Shown here: in pieces, positions 38,131 through 45,829 of the stretch
Layout of the letters: each line of letters begins with the position of its first letter
Position numbering within the stretch: the stretch's first letter is position 1
DNA from: Chitinophaga rhizophila
GTDB taxonomy: Bacteria > Bacteroidota > Bacteroidia > Chitinophagales > Chitinophagaceae
Assembly (NCBI RefSeq): GCF_019492185.1
Contig: NZ_JAICCF010000004.1
Coordinates: forward strand, 868,001-932,000
Direction: 5' to 3'
Length of the DNA: 64,000 nt
Program-made: the position numbers and the translations under genes
The notes under the pieces: model-generated
What the model was told of the DNA's origin: nothing
Databases searched by the model: none
The model's input: only the letters and a program-made list of their open reading frames with translations

Positions 38131-38382
38131 TCAGCAGGTATAATACAATGTCGTTGTTGTGCAAATGCCGGGTGTCTCAGCCAACGGAACAGCTATAGTC
38201 GCAACTGGCAGCTGATTCGGGGCCACGGTAGTCGTTGCATAACCGACCTTAGGAAAAGTACATTGCGTTGTGCCCGCTGTCGTAAAATACATAATGCGAG
38301 GGCAATTGATGTTTGCAGCAAATATGCCTCCAGCGGAAGCTAATATCAAAATTGCATAAAGAAGAAGTCTGGCTTTAAGCAT
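38131..38382 (-). CDS. Small exported protein, DUF6520-like (second copy)
   Basis: 83 residues: signal peptide (1-22, ending GGIFAA) and a mature part nearly identical in its blocks to 34836-35093 (YFTTAGTTQCTF, GYATTT, TIAVPLAETPGICTTTTLYY). It ends in a Cys, giving four Cys in the mature part. It converges with the S9 peptidase gene, 72 nt apart. Duplication around one peptidase gene suggests a linked role, unknown at present. Confidence 0.75.
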   Translation of the reverse strand: MLKARLLLYAILILASAGGIFAANINCPRIMYFTTAGTTQCTFPKVGYATTTVAPNQLPVATIAVPLAETPGICTTTTLYYTC

Positions 38383-38889
38383 ATATTATGTTTTACATTT
38401 ATTAATCAGTAAAACTACAACTAAGCGCCAAAGAATTATATAGGAGATCTTATCCGTAGTTTGGATAAACCAGGAAAGATCTATTGTAGAAATGCTCCTG
38501 AATATTCAGGAGCATTTTTCTGTTTATAGGTGTAAGTGAATGCTATTGCAGCAATGGGTCGCGGTTTCGTTTCTGAAGCTGAGATATGTACAAATATCAA
38601 GACTTTGCCATTCATCAGACAGTCTGAGAAAATTCGTTTTGGATCTTCTCAGACTACCCTATAGGTTATAAGCCACTTGGCTTAAAGCAGGGTTATAAGC
38701 AAGTAACATTGCCCGATCGGACCGCAAGCACACTGCGCATCTTTGGTCCATGTAAATAATACTCCGGATCTCCTAACCAGCTTTCGTGTGATCGAGTTAG
38801 ATAGCTGAAATTAATTTATATTTACTTTTCGGGTTTGTGTTGTCGGCAGCTATAAAAATTGATAATCAATATTTTAATACGAGCGCGTA
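38383..38889. other. Intergenic region with two hairpins; left edge of the defence island
   Basis: 507 nt. A 12-bp stem with T-run lies at 38490-38517 (AAATGCTCCTGA pairs with TCAGGAGCATTT). A 10-bp inverted repeat lies at 38621-38630 and 38646-38655 (AGTCTGAGAA with TTCTCAGACT). The rest should contain the promoter of the SEFIR gene. No ORF was found. Confidence 0.55.
38490..38517. terminator. Hairpin with T-run
   Basis: 12-bp perfect stem with loop ATAT, followed by TTTTTC-type sequence on the plus strand. No gene ends immediately upstream on the plus strand, so it may end a leader or antisense transcript, or be a relic. Confidence 0.6.
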
Positions 38890-40170
38890 ATGACAATCAA
38901 TGAGAAACTAAATAAAATATTAGCATTCCTTGTTGAGCATAAGGATGCATTTGTAAACGTTAACGTTATTCATAAGGTAGTATTTCAACAGACAATACCT
39001 GTTGACGAAGCTGCGCGACTGTTGAGCAAAATCATAAAAGACGGACACGTGGAGGCGTTTGAAGAAAATACCTCGGTTCGTTATATACTGGAAACAGAAA
39101 TGTTTCTGGAAGGCGGCGGCTATGGTGGCATTTATAAGAAAGTCACGGAAGCAAATAGTGAAGGACTTAACGGGAATCACCAGGTAATAAAGGCAGATGA
39201 ACTGTCAATTGTCATTCCTAAAGTATTTGCTTCTTATGCATGGGGAGACCTGGTCCATGAGAGGAAAGTGATGGAGCTAGTAGAAACATTGCGCAAGAAT
39301 GGATTGGACGCACAAATGGATAAAATGCTAAGCCAGCAACAGACTGCCATCAATTTTAAAGAAATGATGGTAAAAGGCATGCAGTATGATAAAGTACTGG
39401 TTTTTCTCTCTCCAAAGTATAAAGATAAAGCTGACGCTTTTACAGGTGGCGTGGGAACTGAGTTTCGTATCGTTATCAATGATATGGAAAAAAATCCCAA
39501 AAAGTATATTTTGGTTTCATTTGATGGCAGAGGTAATGATCTGGTCCCTCTGGCATTGCAAGGATATGACGTGGTTAATCTGTCGTCAGATGGGTGGTGG
39601 GATGTACTAATTAGAAAATTAACAGATCAGGAGCAATATGTGTTTTCTCCAGTGACAGGCAAGCCTCCAGTGTTACCCGTTCATCGTGTTGATGCATTGC
39701 CAATTGAGAAGAATGCAGAAGAAGCAATTGCAATTGAAACCACGAATATTCGTCAGGGAAATAGTAGTTCATCTGGTGGCTTATATAATTTTGTTGAGTT
39801 CGATGTGCAGGCATCTTTCAAGAATATTTCTGGCCAATCCATTAAGGGTTTTGGTTATGAGATTAAAATCAGAAAAGAATTGATGCCTGAACTATATAAC
39901 TTGCCCAATGTTGATGGTTATCTGGTAATAAAGAAAAGTGTTGATAATAAGCTATTTAACAATCAAAGTGTTGAAAGTGACTTTATGAAAATTAAGATTA
40001 TGAGTCAGCATTTGCCACGTATTATAGGTACGAATCTCACCATAACGGTTCATTCAGAGTTTGGCTCTTATGCAAAAGAATTTCCTGTAAACACGCTATT
40101 TGCTACATATAGAAACGCGATGAACTTCGGTGAAAAGTATCCGCTAGGTACGCCCCACATGTTTCAATAA
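38890..40170 (+). CDS. SEFIR-domain protein with N-terminal winged-helix module
   Basis: 426 residues. Residues 1-70 look like a winged helix (for example VFQQTIPVDEAARLLSKIIK) ending in MFLEGGGY (71-78). A SEFIR/TIR-fold domain spans about 108-255 (KVFASYAWGDLVHERKVMEL, LDAQMD, YDKVLVFLSPKYKDKA, and GVGTEFRIVIND). A beta-rich C-terminal part (about 285-420, GLYNFVEFDVQASFKN) has no known name. Bacterial SEFIR proteins are reported as abortive-infection effectors that deplete NAD. The downstream membrane gene starts 23 nt later and is probably co-transcribed. The N-terminal module recurs in two other proteins nearby (43181-43624, 43621-43881). Confidence 0.88.
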   Translation: MTINEKLNKILAFLVEHKDAFVNVNVIHKVVFQQTIPVDEAARLLSKIIKDGHVEAFEENTSVRYILETEMFLEGGGYGGIYKKVTEANSEGLNGNHQVIKADELSIVIPKVFASYAWGDLVHERKVMELVETLRKNGLDAQMDKMLSQQQTAINFKEMMVKGMQYDKVLVFLSPKYKDKADAFTGGVGTEFRIVINDMEKNPKKYILVSFDGRGNDLVPLALQGYDVVNLSSDGWWDVLIRKLTDQEQYVFSPVTGKPPVLPVHRVDALPIEKNAEEAIAIETTNIRQGNSSSSGGLYNFVEFDVQASFKNISGQSIKGFGYEIKIRKELMPELYNLPNVDGYLVIKKSVDNKLFNNQSVESDFMKIKIMSQHLPRIIGTNLTITVHSEFGSYAKEFPVNTLFATYRNAMNFGEKYPLGTPHMFQ

Positions 40171-40193
40171 AATTTATCCCAATATCTATCTAA

Positions 40194-41579
40194 ATGACTA
40201 TTCAAACTGATCAACTTAACGATCTATCAATAGAATCCTACAACCAGCTATTCGTTAATCGAGGTAAGTTCGCTCCCGAATATTTCCCAAATGGGCCAGG
40301 TGATCTTCATATCAAGCGCAAGAAGGTATTGTTTCGGCTAACGATCGTCGATTACGGTGTAGGTATCGGCCACAATCCAAACATTACCTTTGAGGGATGT
40401 GAGTTTACTGATAATGTGCGGTTTAATAGTGACACTGTTATTAAAAGGGATATAAAGTTTATCAATTGTACTTTTAAAAAGGATGTGACTTTTGAAAGCG
40501 GAGAATTTAAAAAAGAAGTGCAATTCTTGGGGGGTGAGATTGAAGGTGTGCTTATAGTGGAAAGTGGAAAGTTTGAGAAGCTGCACATTGCTTGTGATGC
40601 TGCTGAAGTTAAAATTGAGAAAGGAAATTATACTGATCTTTCAATTTATAATCCGGGTGAGTATCCAGATCCATTGAGGAGCATTGACAACCTTTCAATT
40701 GATTTCAAACTGATAACAGGTAATGTAAGAATTGAAGGTTATAGCATCAGAAATCTTAAATTAACAGGTACTGTTAATAAAGACACTGAATTGCTAATGA
40801 AGGAAATGTTCTTCAGTAAAATTAAGTTCGAAAATCTTTATTGCAATGGGAAAATAAGAATTTTTGATCTGATCGCAAGCGCACGACTCTCGCCAGGCTT
40901 AGAAATTACTAACTCCAATTTAGGCAAAATGGACATTGTGAATGTGAACCTACGTAGTGTGTATGCCCTATCAATAAAATCTTCTTATCTGGTGGAGTGT
41001 ACGTTTGTAAACGTTACATGGCCGGATAGTTTTTTCAACGTATATGAAAATACACTTGAATCTATCTTGTTAGATAATAAAGAAACCTTCAGGCAGCTAA
41101 AATATGCCTACAGCAAACAGGGCGATTCGGTAATGGAGCACAAGTTTCACGGGGTTGAATTGGACGCGTACCGTTTTTACCTGAAAGCCAAGCGCCGGGA
41201 AATGAAGCCGCCCTATAACTCCAAATTTGAACGATGGAAAAAGCACCGTCAGACTTCAATAATATTGCTTCTAAGCAAAATTACCAGCAACTACGGACAA
41301 AGTTTTGCAGCACCGCTTGTTACTATTTTGGTGACAGGCGTGCCTCTTTTTGTTTTAATGGTTGCGTTCAACAAAATCCCTCCATTGAAATTAGGATTTA
41401 ATTTCAGTCTTGGAAATATTTCTACTACCGTTGCTCATTGGCTCAATTTTATAAATCCGTTACGGCGGTATGACAATCAAGATGTAAACGGGGGGCTAAT
41501 TTTCGATTTTGTAATGAGAATAATATCATCATTCTGTATATATAACTTCATTAGAGCGACGAGAAGATTTGTAAAATAA
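40194..41579 (+). CDS. Beta-helix (pentapeptide-like) protein with C-terminal membrane domain
   Basis: 461 residues. Residues about 60-280 are short repeating beta units (ITFEGCEFTDNVRF, IKFINCTFKKDVTF, VQFLGGEIEGVLIV), similar to degenerate pentapeptide repeats. A linker (SKQGDSVMEHKFHGVELDAY) leads to two or more hydrophobic segments near 371-392 and 440-456. Such proteins are seen near defence genes as putative membrane effectors or ion-channel-like proteins, which is family-level knowledge only. It follows the SEFIR gene by 23 nt, so the two may form one defence unit. Confidence 0.8.
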   Translation: MTIQTDQLNDLSIESYNQLFVNRGKFAPEYFPNGPGDLHIKRKKVLFRLTIVDYGVGIGHNPNITFEGCEFTDNVRFNSDTVIKRDIKFINCTFKKDVTFESGEFKKEVQFLGGEIEGVLIVESGKFEKLHIACDAAEVKIEKGNYTDLSIYNPGEYPDPLRSIDNLSIDFKLITGNVRIEGYSIRNLKLTGTVNKDTELLMKEMFFSKIKFENLYCNGKIRIFDLIASARLSPGLEITNSNLGKMDIVNVNLRSVYALSIKSSYLVECTFVNVTWPDSFFNVYENTLESILLDNKETFRQLKYAYSKQGDSVMEHKFHGVELDAYRFYLKAKRREMKPPYNSKFERWKKHRQTSIILLLSKITSNYGQSFAAPLVTILVTGVPLFVLMVAFNKIPPLKLGFNFSLGNISTTVAHWLNFINPLRRYDNQDVNGGLIFDFVMRIISSFCIYNFIRATRRFVK

Positions 41580-41759
41580 ATGTCTTGCTAATCCATATTC
41601 GCAGCTGAATCCACATAATAGGTGATTTGCATGATAAATTCATCCATACTCTTGTTGGAGGACATTGCATCTTTGTACACACCTTCTGCTGCCATCGTGA
41701 GAATAAAGGGCAGGGCTGGGCAGTCTAGAAGATGGCATTTTGCACTTAACTTCAGAATC

Positions 41760-41870
41760 AGCATATGAAGCCTTCAAGTCCGCCGAACGGGCGGCACTGA
41801 TCTGCTTTACGTATGCCTGCTTCAGTGGATTGTAAGCCAGTATGGTCAGACGGTCTGCGCCAATTACAAA
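41760..41870 (-). pseudogene. DUF6266-like gene fragment
   Basis: Reads ADRLTILAYNPLKQAYV then KQISAARSADLKAS, matching the block SDRIYLLAYNPGLQKYV/KSAAARSAA of the intact DUF6266 protein at 44844-45488. Neither the start nor the end of the gene is preserved. It indicates an earlier third copy. Confidence 0.6.
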
Positions 41871-41898
41871 ATATCTACCTACTACGCTTTCAATTAAT

Positions 41899-41931
41899 AA
41901 TAATGCCGCACTGACTCAGAGCGGCATTATT
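41899..41931. terminator. Terminator-like hairpin
   Basis: AATAATGCCGC (41899-41909) pairs exactly with GCGGCATTATT (41921-41931), followed by TTCTGTTTG. It lies about 320 nt after the beta-helix gene and could end its transcript. Confidence 0.65.
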
Positions 41932-42008
41932 TTCTGTTTGCATGTTTCGCAACCATGCTTTCATGTTTCAGGCATATTATATTAATCAGTAACTGCACAA
42001 GGCACAGT

Positions 42009-42308
42009 TTAGAGCATACGGACTCCTAATTCAGTAATTCGATATCCTTCAACTGAACCTGAAGCTGTAGTGGCTGAATTTCCGTCAGCTTTTATTAAAA
42101 TTCCTTCATCTACCAACTCCTGCAAGGCGTCATCTCGGTAGCTTCTTAATTCAGGGCCAATTGCGTAGTTCACCATGCCGATAGCCAGTAAATCTCCAGC
42201 TTTGGCAGGCAATTGCCCATGATTTCCATTCTTTCGGAAAGCATTCAAGATACGTGTTTTTGCATCTTGTATCATAATGTACGTTTCATCTAAAAGTATT
42301 GAAATCAT
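42009..42308 (-). CDS. Small unknown protein with winged-helix character
   Basis: 99 residues from the ATG at 42308; a start at residue 12 (42275, MIQDAKTRILNAFRK) is also possible. The order of helices (ILNAFRKNG, YRDDALQELVDEGIL) and terminal GYRITELGVRML look like a winged helix. It is divergent from the cyclase gene and shares its upstream region, so it may regulate it. No family recognised. Confidence 0.6.
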   Translation of the reverse strand: MISILLDETYIMIQDAKTRILNAFRKNGNHGQLPAKAGDLLAIGMVNYAIGPELRSYRDDALQELVDEGILIKADGNSATTASGSVEGYRITELGVRML

Positions 42309-42359
42309 TTGAAAATTAGTTATGTTACAGCTTCGATCTTAGCGCAACAATCAATAAAT

Positions 42360-43169
42360 ATGGCAAATCTGGAAATGATCAGGCAAATGCGCCTGAAATA
42401 CGATTACAAGTTCCGAACAGATGCTGACAATTCCATAGAATACGGTCAACTAACCCGAAAGGACTACTTTGAAAAAGCGTTCGATACCCGTGCCTTTCAG
42501 AACATACAAGGTGACTATGAAAAGTACTTTTTAAGTGGGGCGGAAACAAATGTTTCATTGCTGTTCATAGACGTTTGTAACTTCTCCATAATGTCTAAAG
42601 ACTGGCCTGGAGACAGCATTGGAAGATACTTTGATCGATACTATGGCCTAATCATCCCAATCATCTATAAGTACGGGGGTGAAATTGACAAAATCATGGG
42701 CGATGGCATTATCGCTGTTTTCGGCCAGCCATTCATAAATGCGTCCCCCACCCAGTGCTTTGAACAGGCCAACAATTGTGCGAAGCAAATTATTTTCAAT
42801 ACCCGGCAAAGCGACTATGTTAGCAAGGTTGCCTTTCATAATGGCAAGATCAAATACTTCAAAAACAAGAGCACGTTTTACAATGAGTACACGATAATTG
42901 GCCAGCCGCTGACCGAGCTTTTCAGACTAGAAAGTGTATCCGTTGACAATGCGATCAATTTTTACCAAAGCGGCCCCGTGCGTATCTGTTATGATGAAAT
43001 GATTAAAAGCCGGGATTATAGATGGACAGGAATAGGCGAAGGCAACAAATATATGGATGAACGAGGGATGCCCTGGAGCTTCAGCGTGAAAACTGTACCC
43101 AAACTAAACGGCGTAAAGGAAGAGCCTAAAATCGTTTACATGGAAGATCTACTGCGGATAACCTGTTGA
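42360..43169 (+). CDS. Class III nucleotide cyclase
   Basis: 269 residues from the ATG at 42360; a TTG-initiated extension from 42309 is possible but less likely. The cyclase domain shows the metal-binding aspartates D71 (SLLFIDVCNFS) and D115 (KIMGDGIIAVFGQP), followed by YTIIGQPLTELFRLESVS, where canonical adenylate cyclases have a different specificity residue. The downstream part carries no other domain. Class III cyclases of this size include the Pycsar cyclases that make cCMP or cUMP upon phage infection. The base specificity cannot be decided from the sequence. It converges with the minus-strand pair 43881-43181 (11-nt gap) and lies 2.7 kb from a PycTM-like effector. Confidence 0.82.
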   Translation: MANLEMIRQMRLKYDYKFRTDADNSIEYGQLTRKDYFEKAFDTRAFQNIQGDYEKYFLSGAETNVSLLFIDVCNFSIMSKDWPGDSIGRYFDRYYGLIIPIIYKYGGEIDKIMGDGIIAVFGQPFINASPTQCFEQANNCAKQIIFNTRQSDYVSKVAFHNGKIKYFKNKSTFYNEYTIIGQPLTELFRLESVSVDNAINFYQSGPVRICYDEMIKSRDYRWTGIGEGNKYMDERGMPWSFSVKTVPKLNGVKEEPKIVYMEDLLRITC

Positions 43170-43180
43170 TAATTATTCAT

Positions 43181-43624
43181 TCACTTGGTCGCTACATCGT
43201 GAATGACGCTTTTAATGAAATCGACAACAGCCTTCCAACTGCCAAAGATCAAAATGATCAGCGTAACAGCGGCAATTATATTTGCAACGGTAGGTTGAAA
43301 TATGGAGGCCCGTTTGCTCCGTATCTCCAGTCGTTCCGCCTGTTCTATTTTTTTCTGCTCTTTTACAAACCCGCCATCTTCTAAAAACGCCTGAACCTTC
43401 AAGCGGTTCTGTGCTCGTTTGAAGTAAAATTCTCCTTGTTCTTTATTATACAGGGAAAGGACGAAAACATACCAGCCTGGTTTCAACTCAGACATTTGTT
43501 GACACGTCAGTTGAACGTGATCCCTTTCCTCCCCGATTTTCGCAGCCAGGTCAAAAGTGGTGATCGTAGAATCCCTATCTAGCATGAACTCGGCAATCTT
43601 GTTCGCAATCTTGTGGTATTTCAT
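43181..43624 (-). CDS. Winged-helix/FLxxGGF module protein with one membrane helix
   Basis: 147 residues. Residues 1-78 look like a winged helix (TFDLAAKIGEERDHVQLTCQ, then the wing EFYFKRAQNRLKV) ending in FLEDGGF (80-86). A charged helix follows (88-105), then one membrane segment at about 112-132 (ANIIAAVTLIILIFGSW). It is coupled by a 4-nt overlap to the upstream 43621-43881, which has the same soluble module. A membrane-anchored partner is implied, but the function is unknown. Confidence 0.7.
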   Translation of the reverse strand: MKYHKIANKIAEFMLDRDSTITTFDLAAKIGEERDHVQLTCQQMSELKPGWYVFVLSLYNKEQGEFYFKRAQNRLKVQAFLEDGGFVKEQKKIEQAERLEIRSKRASIFQPTVANIIAAVTLIILIFGSWKAVVDFIKSVIHDVATK

Positions 43625-43881
43625 GCTTCCAGGAATCCTCCGTTATCCAATAGGTCCTTGCAATACTGAGGGTTACTTGAAATGAAGCGAGTACGACCAT
43701 CGCTGAAAGGTTCTGTCTTGAAGTTTTGCGGGTGTTTGTCAGCGATCATCTCTAAATGGTAGGCAACGCGTTGCTGATCTTCATTCAGTCCCTGTGCAAT
43801 ACCAGCATCCACCGCACTTCGCTTGTCTATCATGAACCGCAGGATGCTATTGGCTAATACTTTATCAAACATAATTATCAT
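43621..43881 (-). CDS. Small winged-helix/LLxxGGF module protein
   Basis: 86 residues from the ATG at 43881, or 83 from 43872; further upstream in-frame residues lack coding character. It is a single module: helices (VLANSILRFMIDKRSAV, NEDQQRVAYHLEMI), a wing (TRFISSN) and the terminal motif DLLDNGGF (76-83). The ATGA overlap with 43181-43624 shows the pair is one operon. It looks like the soluble half of the membrane protein next to it. Confidence 0.65.
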   Translation of the reverse strand: MIIMFDKVLANSILRFMIDKRSAVDAGIAQGLNEDQQRVAYHLEMIADKHPQNFKTEPFSDGRTRFISSNPQYCKDLLDNGGFLEA

Positions 43882-44015
43882 TTTCAGACACAAAAATAAG
43901 TTCCCTCCGCAGCTTAAAATACAGGAGGGTAAAAACAAGTTACAGATAAATTTAAACGTCATGTTTTGTATAATGTAATCTAACGTATTACTGACCTTCC
44001 TTATCATTTCGTCAA

Positions 44016-44053
44016 AAGGTCTATAACGGAGCGCGACTCCGTTATAGCCTTTC
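44016..44053 (-). terminator. Terminator of the DUF6266 gene
   Basis: CTATAACGGAG pairs with CTCCGTTATAG, extended by AAAGG/CCTTT across a one-base bulge. On the minus strand it is followed by TTTTGAC. It lies just past the stop of the minus-strand DUF6266 gene at 44075. Confidence 0.65.
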
Positions 44054-44074
44054 ATGCTTAATGGTGAGGATTGA

Positions 44075-44698
44075 CTAGACATACATGCTATTGGAACTGT
44101 TGCTTCCTGATGCCTCACGAAATGCTAAATAACAGTGTAGCTGCTGTCCAGCCCAATATTCAGGCAAGGTTAGGATGCTATGCCCAACCTTCCGCTTATT
44201 TCCACAAAGGTTGAATGCCGCCTGACGAATTTCCGGGCAATAAGCCAGCAACATGGCATGGTCAGTGCTACGGGGATGGCTATGCTCATCAGTCCAGCTA
44301 TATATTAACTGACTACCTTCACGGTTTACCGTAGCAGATACTTCGGTATTACTGATCGAACCACGTGCTACTTGCAGGTTTGCATAACTTACCTGATAAT
44401 CTTGGTAGGTGCCACTAATTGCATGCTGGATGTTGCTTGCTACAGCGGCATTATAAGCGTTAATATCTGCGCCACTGCTGGCGGGTGCAAATCCAATCCG
44501 TAGAAAATCAGTCATCGTACCCAGAACTTCACTAATCATCTTGAGTTTCAGGCGACAAGCCAACTGCTTTTCCGATGGCAGCTTTGCTGATTTCGAGCGT
44601 TTGGAGCGAAGGATCAGCTGCCCATTAAGCATATATGCTTCGACAGGCCCAATAGCGCCAAAGAGGCCACCCCAAGGCCCGTTTTTAAACCTGGCCAT
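44075..44698 (-). CDS. DUF6266-family protein
   Basis: 207 residues from the ATG at 44698 (MARFKNGPWGG). The longer upstream frame runs through repeats and is not used. The DUF6266 pattern is visible: an N-terminal Gly-rich start, SEKQLACRLKLKMISEVL, IGFAPASSG, and the C-terminal block HAMLLAYCPEIRQAAF. It is a divergent paralogue of 44844-45488. No signal peptide is seen. DUF6266 proteins are common in Bacteroidota and have no known function. Confidence 0.8.
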   Translation of the reverse strand: MARFKNGPWGGLFGAIGPVEAYMLNGQLILRSKRSKSAKLPSEKQLACRLKLKMISEVLGTMTDFLRIGFAPASSGADINAYNAAVASNIQHAISGTYQDYQVSYANLQVARGSISNTEVSATVNREGSQLIYSWTDEHSHPRSTDHAMLLAYCPEIRQAAFNLCGNKRKVGHSILTLPEYWAGQQLHCYLAFREASGSNSSNSMYV

Positions 44699-44725
44699 AA
44701 TTGTAAAGTTTAATGGTTTCGATTT

Positions 44726-44828
44726 CCTCTCGCCCTTCCGGGGAGAGATGGCTGAAAGCCAGAGAGGGGAAGACAGATTCTCGACACCTCTCTGCCCGCT
44801 GGGCATCTCTCCCCATTGCGGAGAGAGG
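44726..44828. repeat. Two complex dyad repeats between DUF6266 genes
   Basis: Two related imperfect palindromes, at 44726-44767 and 44787-44828. Each begins CCTCTC and ends GAGAGG, with inner stems such as TGGCTGAAAGCCA in the first and GCCCGCTGGGC in the second. The composition is much richer in GC than the neighbouring genes. They look like copies of a small palindromic intergenic repeat. Confidence 0.7.
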
Positions 44829-44843
44829 GAACATGATGCATAA

Positions 44844-45488
44844 TTATACGACCGGTACAGGGCCCATATGTACACTGTCAGATACCAACTTGCCATTTAC
44901 CGTGACAAAGAACAGCCATACATGTACCATATTTCCCGACCAGTCCAGCGGTACAGCCATGTCATATTGCGCCGCAGACCGTGCTGCTGCACTTTTTACC
45001 ATGACATACTTTTGCAGACCTGGATTATAGGCTAGGAGGTAAATTCTGTCGCTGCCATTGGTACTATCTACCGGAGCATTGTTTGTCCAGGTGATGTCCA
45101 GCTGGCCTGCGGTCGTTCCTGCCACCTCCACATCAGAATGGACGGCTAGTAAGCGCCCTTTTGCGATGCTCAGTTGCGCATAGTTGATCGTCAGCAAAGG
45201 ATACACTCCAGTGATGGCCTCATCAATGTTTTGCTTAAATGCCACCTTGTACGGCGATTGCTCCTGATTGTAGGCCTGATAGCCGATTCGTATCAACTCT
45301 GTAACCGGACTCAAAAACTGGCTCATTAAAGCAAACCTGGAGCGCTGGATCATCTGCGCCTCGGTGGGTGCTTTGCCAGTGGATACGGGCCTACTGCGCA
45401 TTACCCATAGCCCTTTCCATGTAGCACCTACAACGGTGCCTACAAGGCCCGCAAATGGGCCTAAAATGCCTTTAAAATACTTTCCCAT
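44844..45488 (-). CDS. DUF6266-family protein
   Basis: 214 residues (MGKYFKGILGPFAGLVGTVV start). Blocks typical of the family: KGLWVMRSRPV, TEAQMIQRSRFALMSQFL, ELIRIGYQAYN, and SDRIYLLAYNPGLQKYV near 150, ending in VWLFFVTVNGKLVSDSV. Tandem with the second DUF6266 gene on the same strand, with the repeats between them. Function unknown; the Gly-rich start has been likened to structural proteins, but I have no firm basis for that. Confidence 0.85.
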   Translation of the reverse strand: MGKYFKGILGPFAGLVGTVVGATWKGLWVMRSRPVSTGKAPTEAQMIQRSRFALMSQFLSPVTELIRIGYQAYNQEQSPYKVAFKQNIDEAITGVYPLLTINYAQLSIAKGRLLAVHSDVEVAGTTAGQLDITWTNNAPVDSTNGSDRIYLLAYNPGLQKYVMVKSAAARSAAQYDMAVPLDWSGNMVHVWLFFVTVNGKLVSDSVHMGPVPVV

Positions 45489-45829
45489 GATAATAAGGGT
45501 TTTGTTTTTCGCGTCGGGCCTCCGTCATCCAGAGGTACGAGGGATCTCTTGAACCGTGCTAGAGCAAGAGATTCCGGCCTGCGCTGGAATGACGTAAATA
45601 GCCCAATAACGTGAAAGAGTTAATAAATTCTGTTATGATACTTAACCGTAGGTTGGTCGTAGGTTGATCGTTCATGAACGATCAAAGGGGGCGATCAATG
45701 GATATTCAATGTTCGAATCGTTGCCACGCGGAAGATATTCCGGATGTCGTAAGTGCCGGGCGGCATCTCCAAAATGACTTATATTCGTATCTATATTATT
45801 TTTAACTCTAAATTAATCGTTTCTAAGAG
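45489..45829. other. Intergenic region with a palindromic repeat
   Basis: 341 nt between the divergent DUF6266 and PycTM-like genes. It holds the 72-bp palindromic element at 45523-45594 and a short direct repeat (TAGGTTGGTCGTAGGTTGATCG near 45649-45670). It should also hold the PycTM-like promoter. Confidence 0.55.
45523..45594. repeat. 72-bp imperfect palindromic element
   Basis: Ends CGTCATCCA and TGGAATGACG pair with one bulge. An inner pair, GGATCTCTTG and CAAGAGATTCC, also pairs with one bulge. Elements with CGTCAT(T)CC termini are a common class of small palindromic bacterial repeats. Copy number in this genome would show whether it is mobile. Confidence 0.65.

Larger units (their letters stand above)
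41580..42008. other. Remnant-rich intergenic region
   Basis: 429 nt. On the minus strand, 41760-41870 encodes a DUF6266-like fragment. In another minus-strand frame, an ORF tail ending with TAG at 41588-41590 reads LPFILTMAAEGVYKDAM and so on, of unknown origin. Both lack complete gene structures and look like debris of former genes. A terminator-like hairpin lies at 41899-41931. Confidence 0.55.

Noticed and set aside
38641..38760. Possible tRNA-like or small RNA structure
   Set aside because: I could not fold an acceptor stem, anticodon loop or T-loop sequence; only a simple inverted repeat is present.
42309..42360. Longer N-terminus for the cyclase from a TTG at 42309
   Set aside because: The ATG at 42360 gives a cyclase-type N-terminus, and the extension would abut the divergent gene with no room for a promoter.
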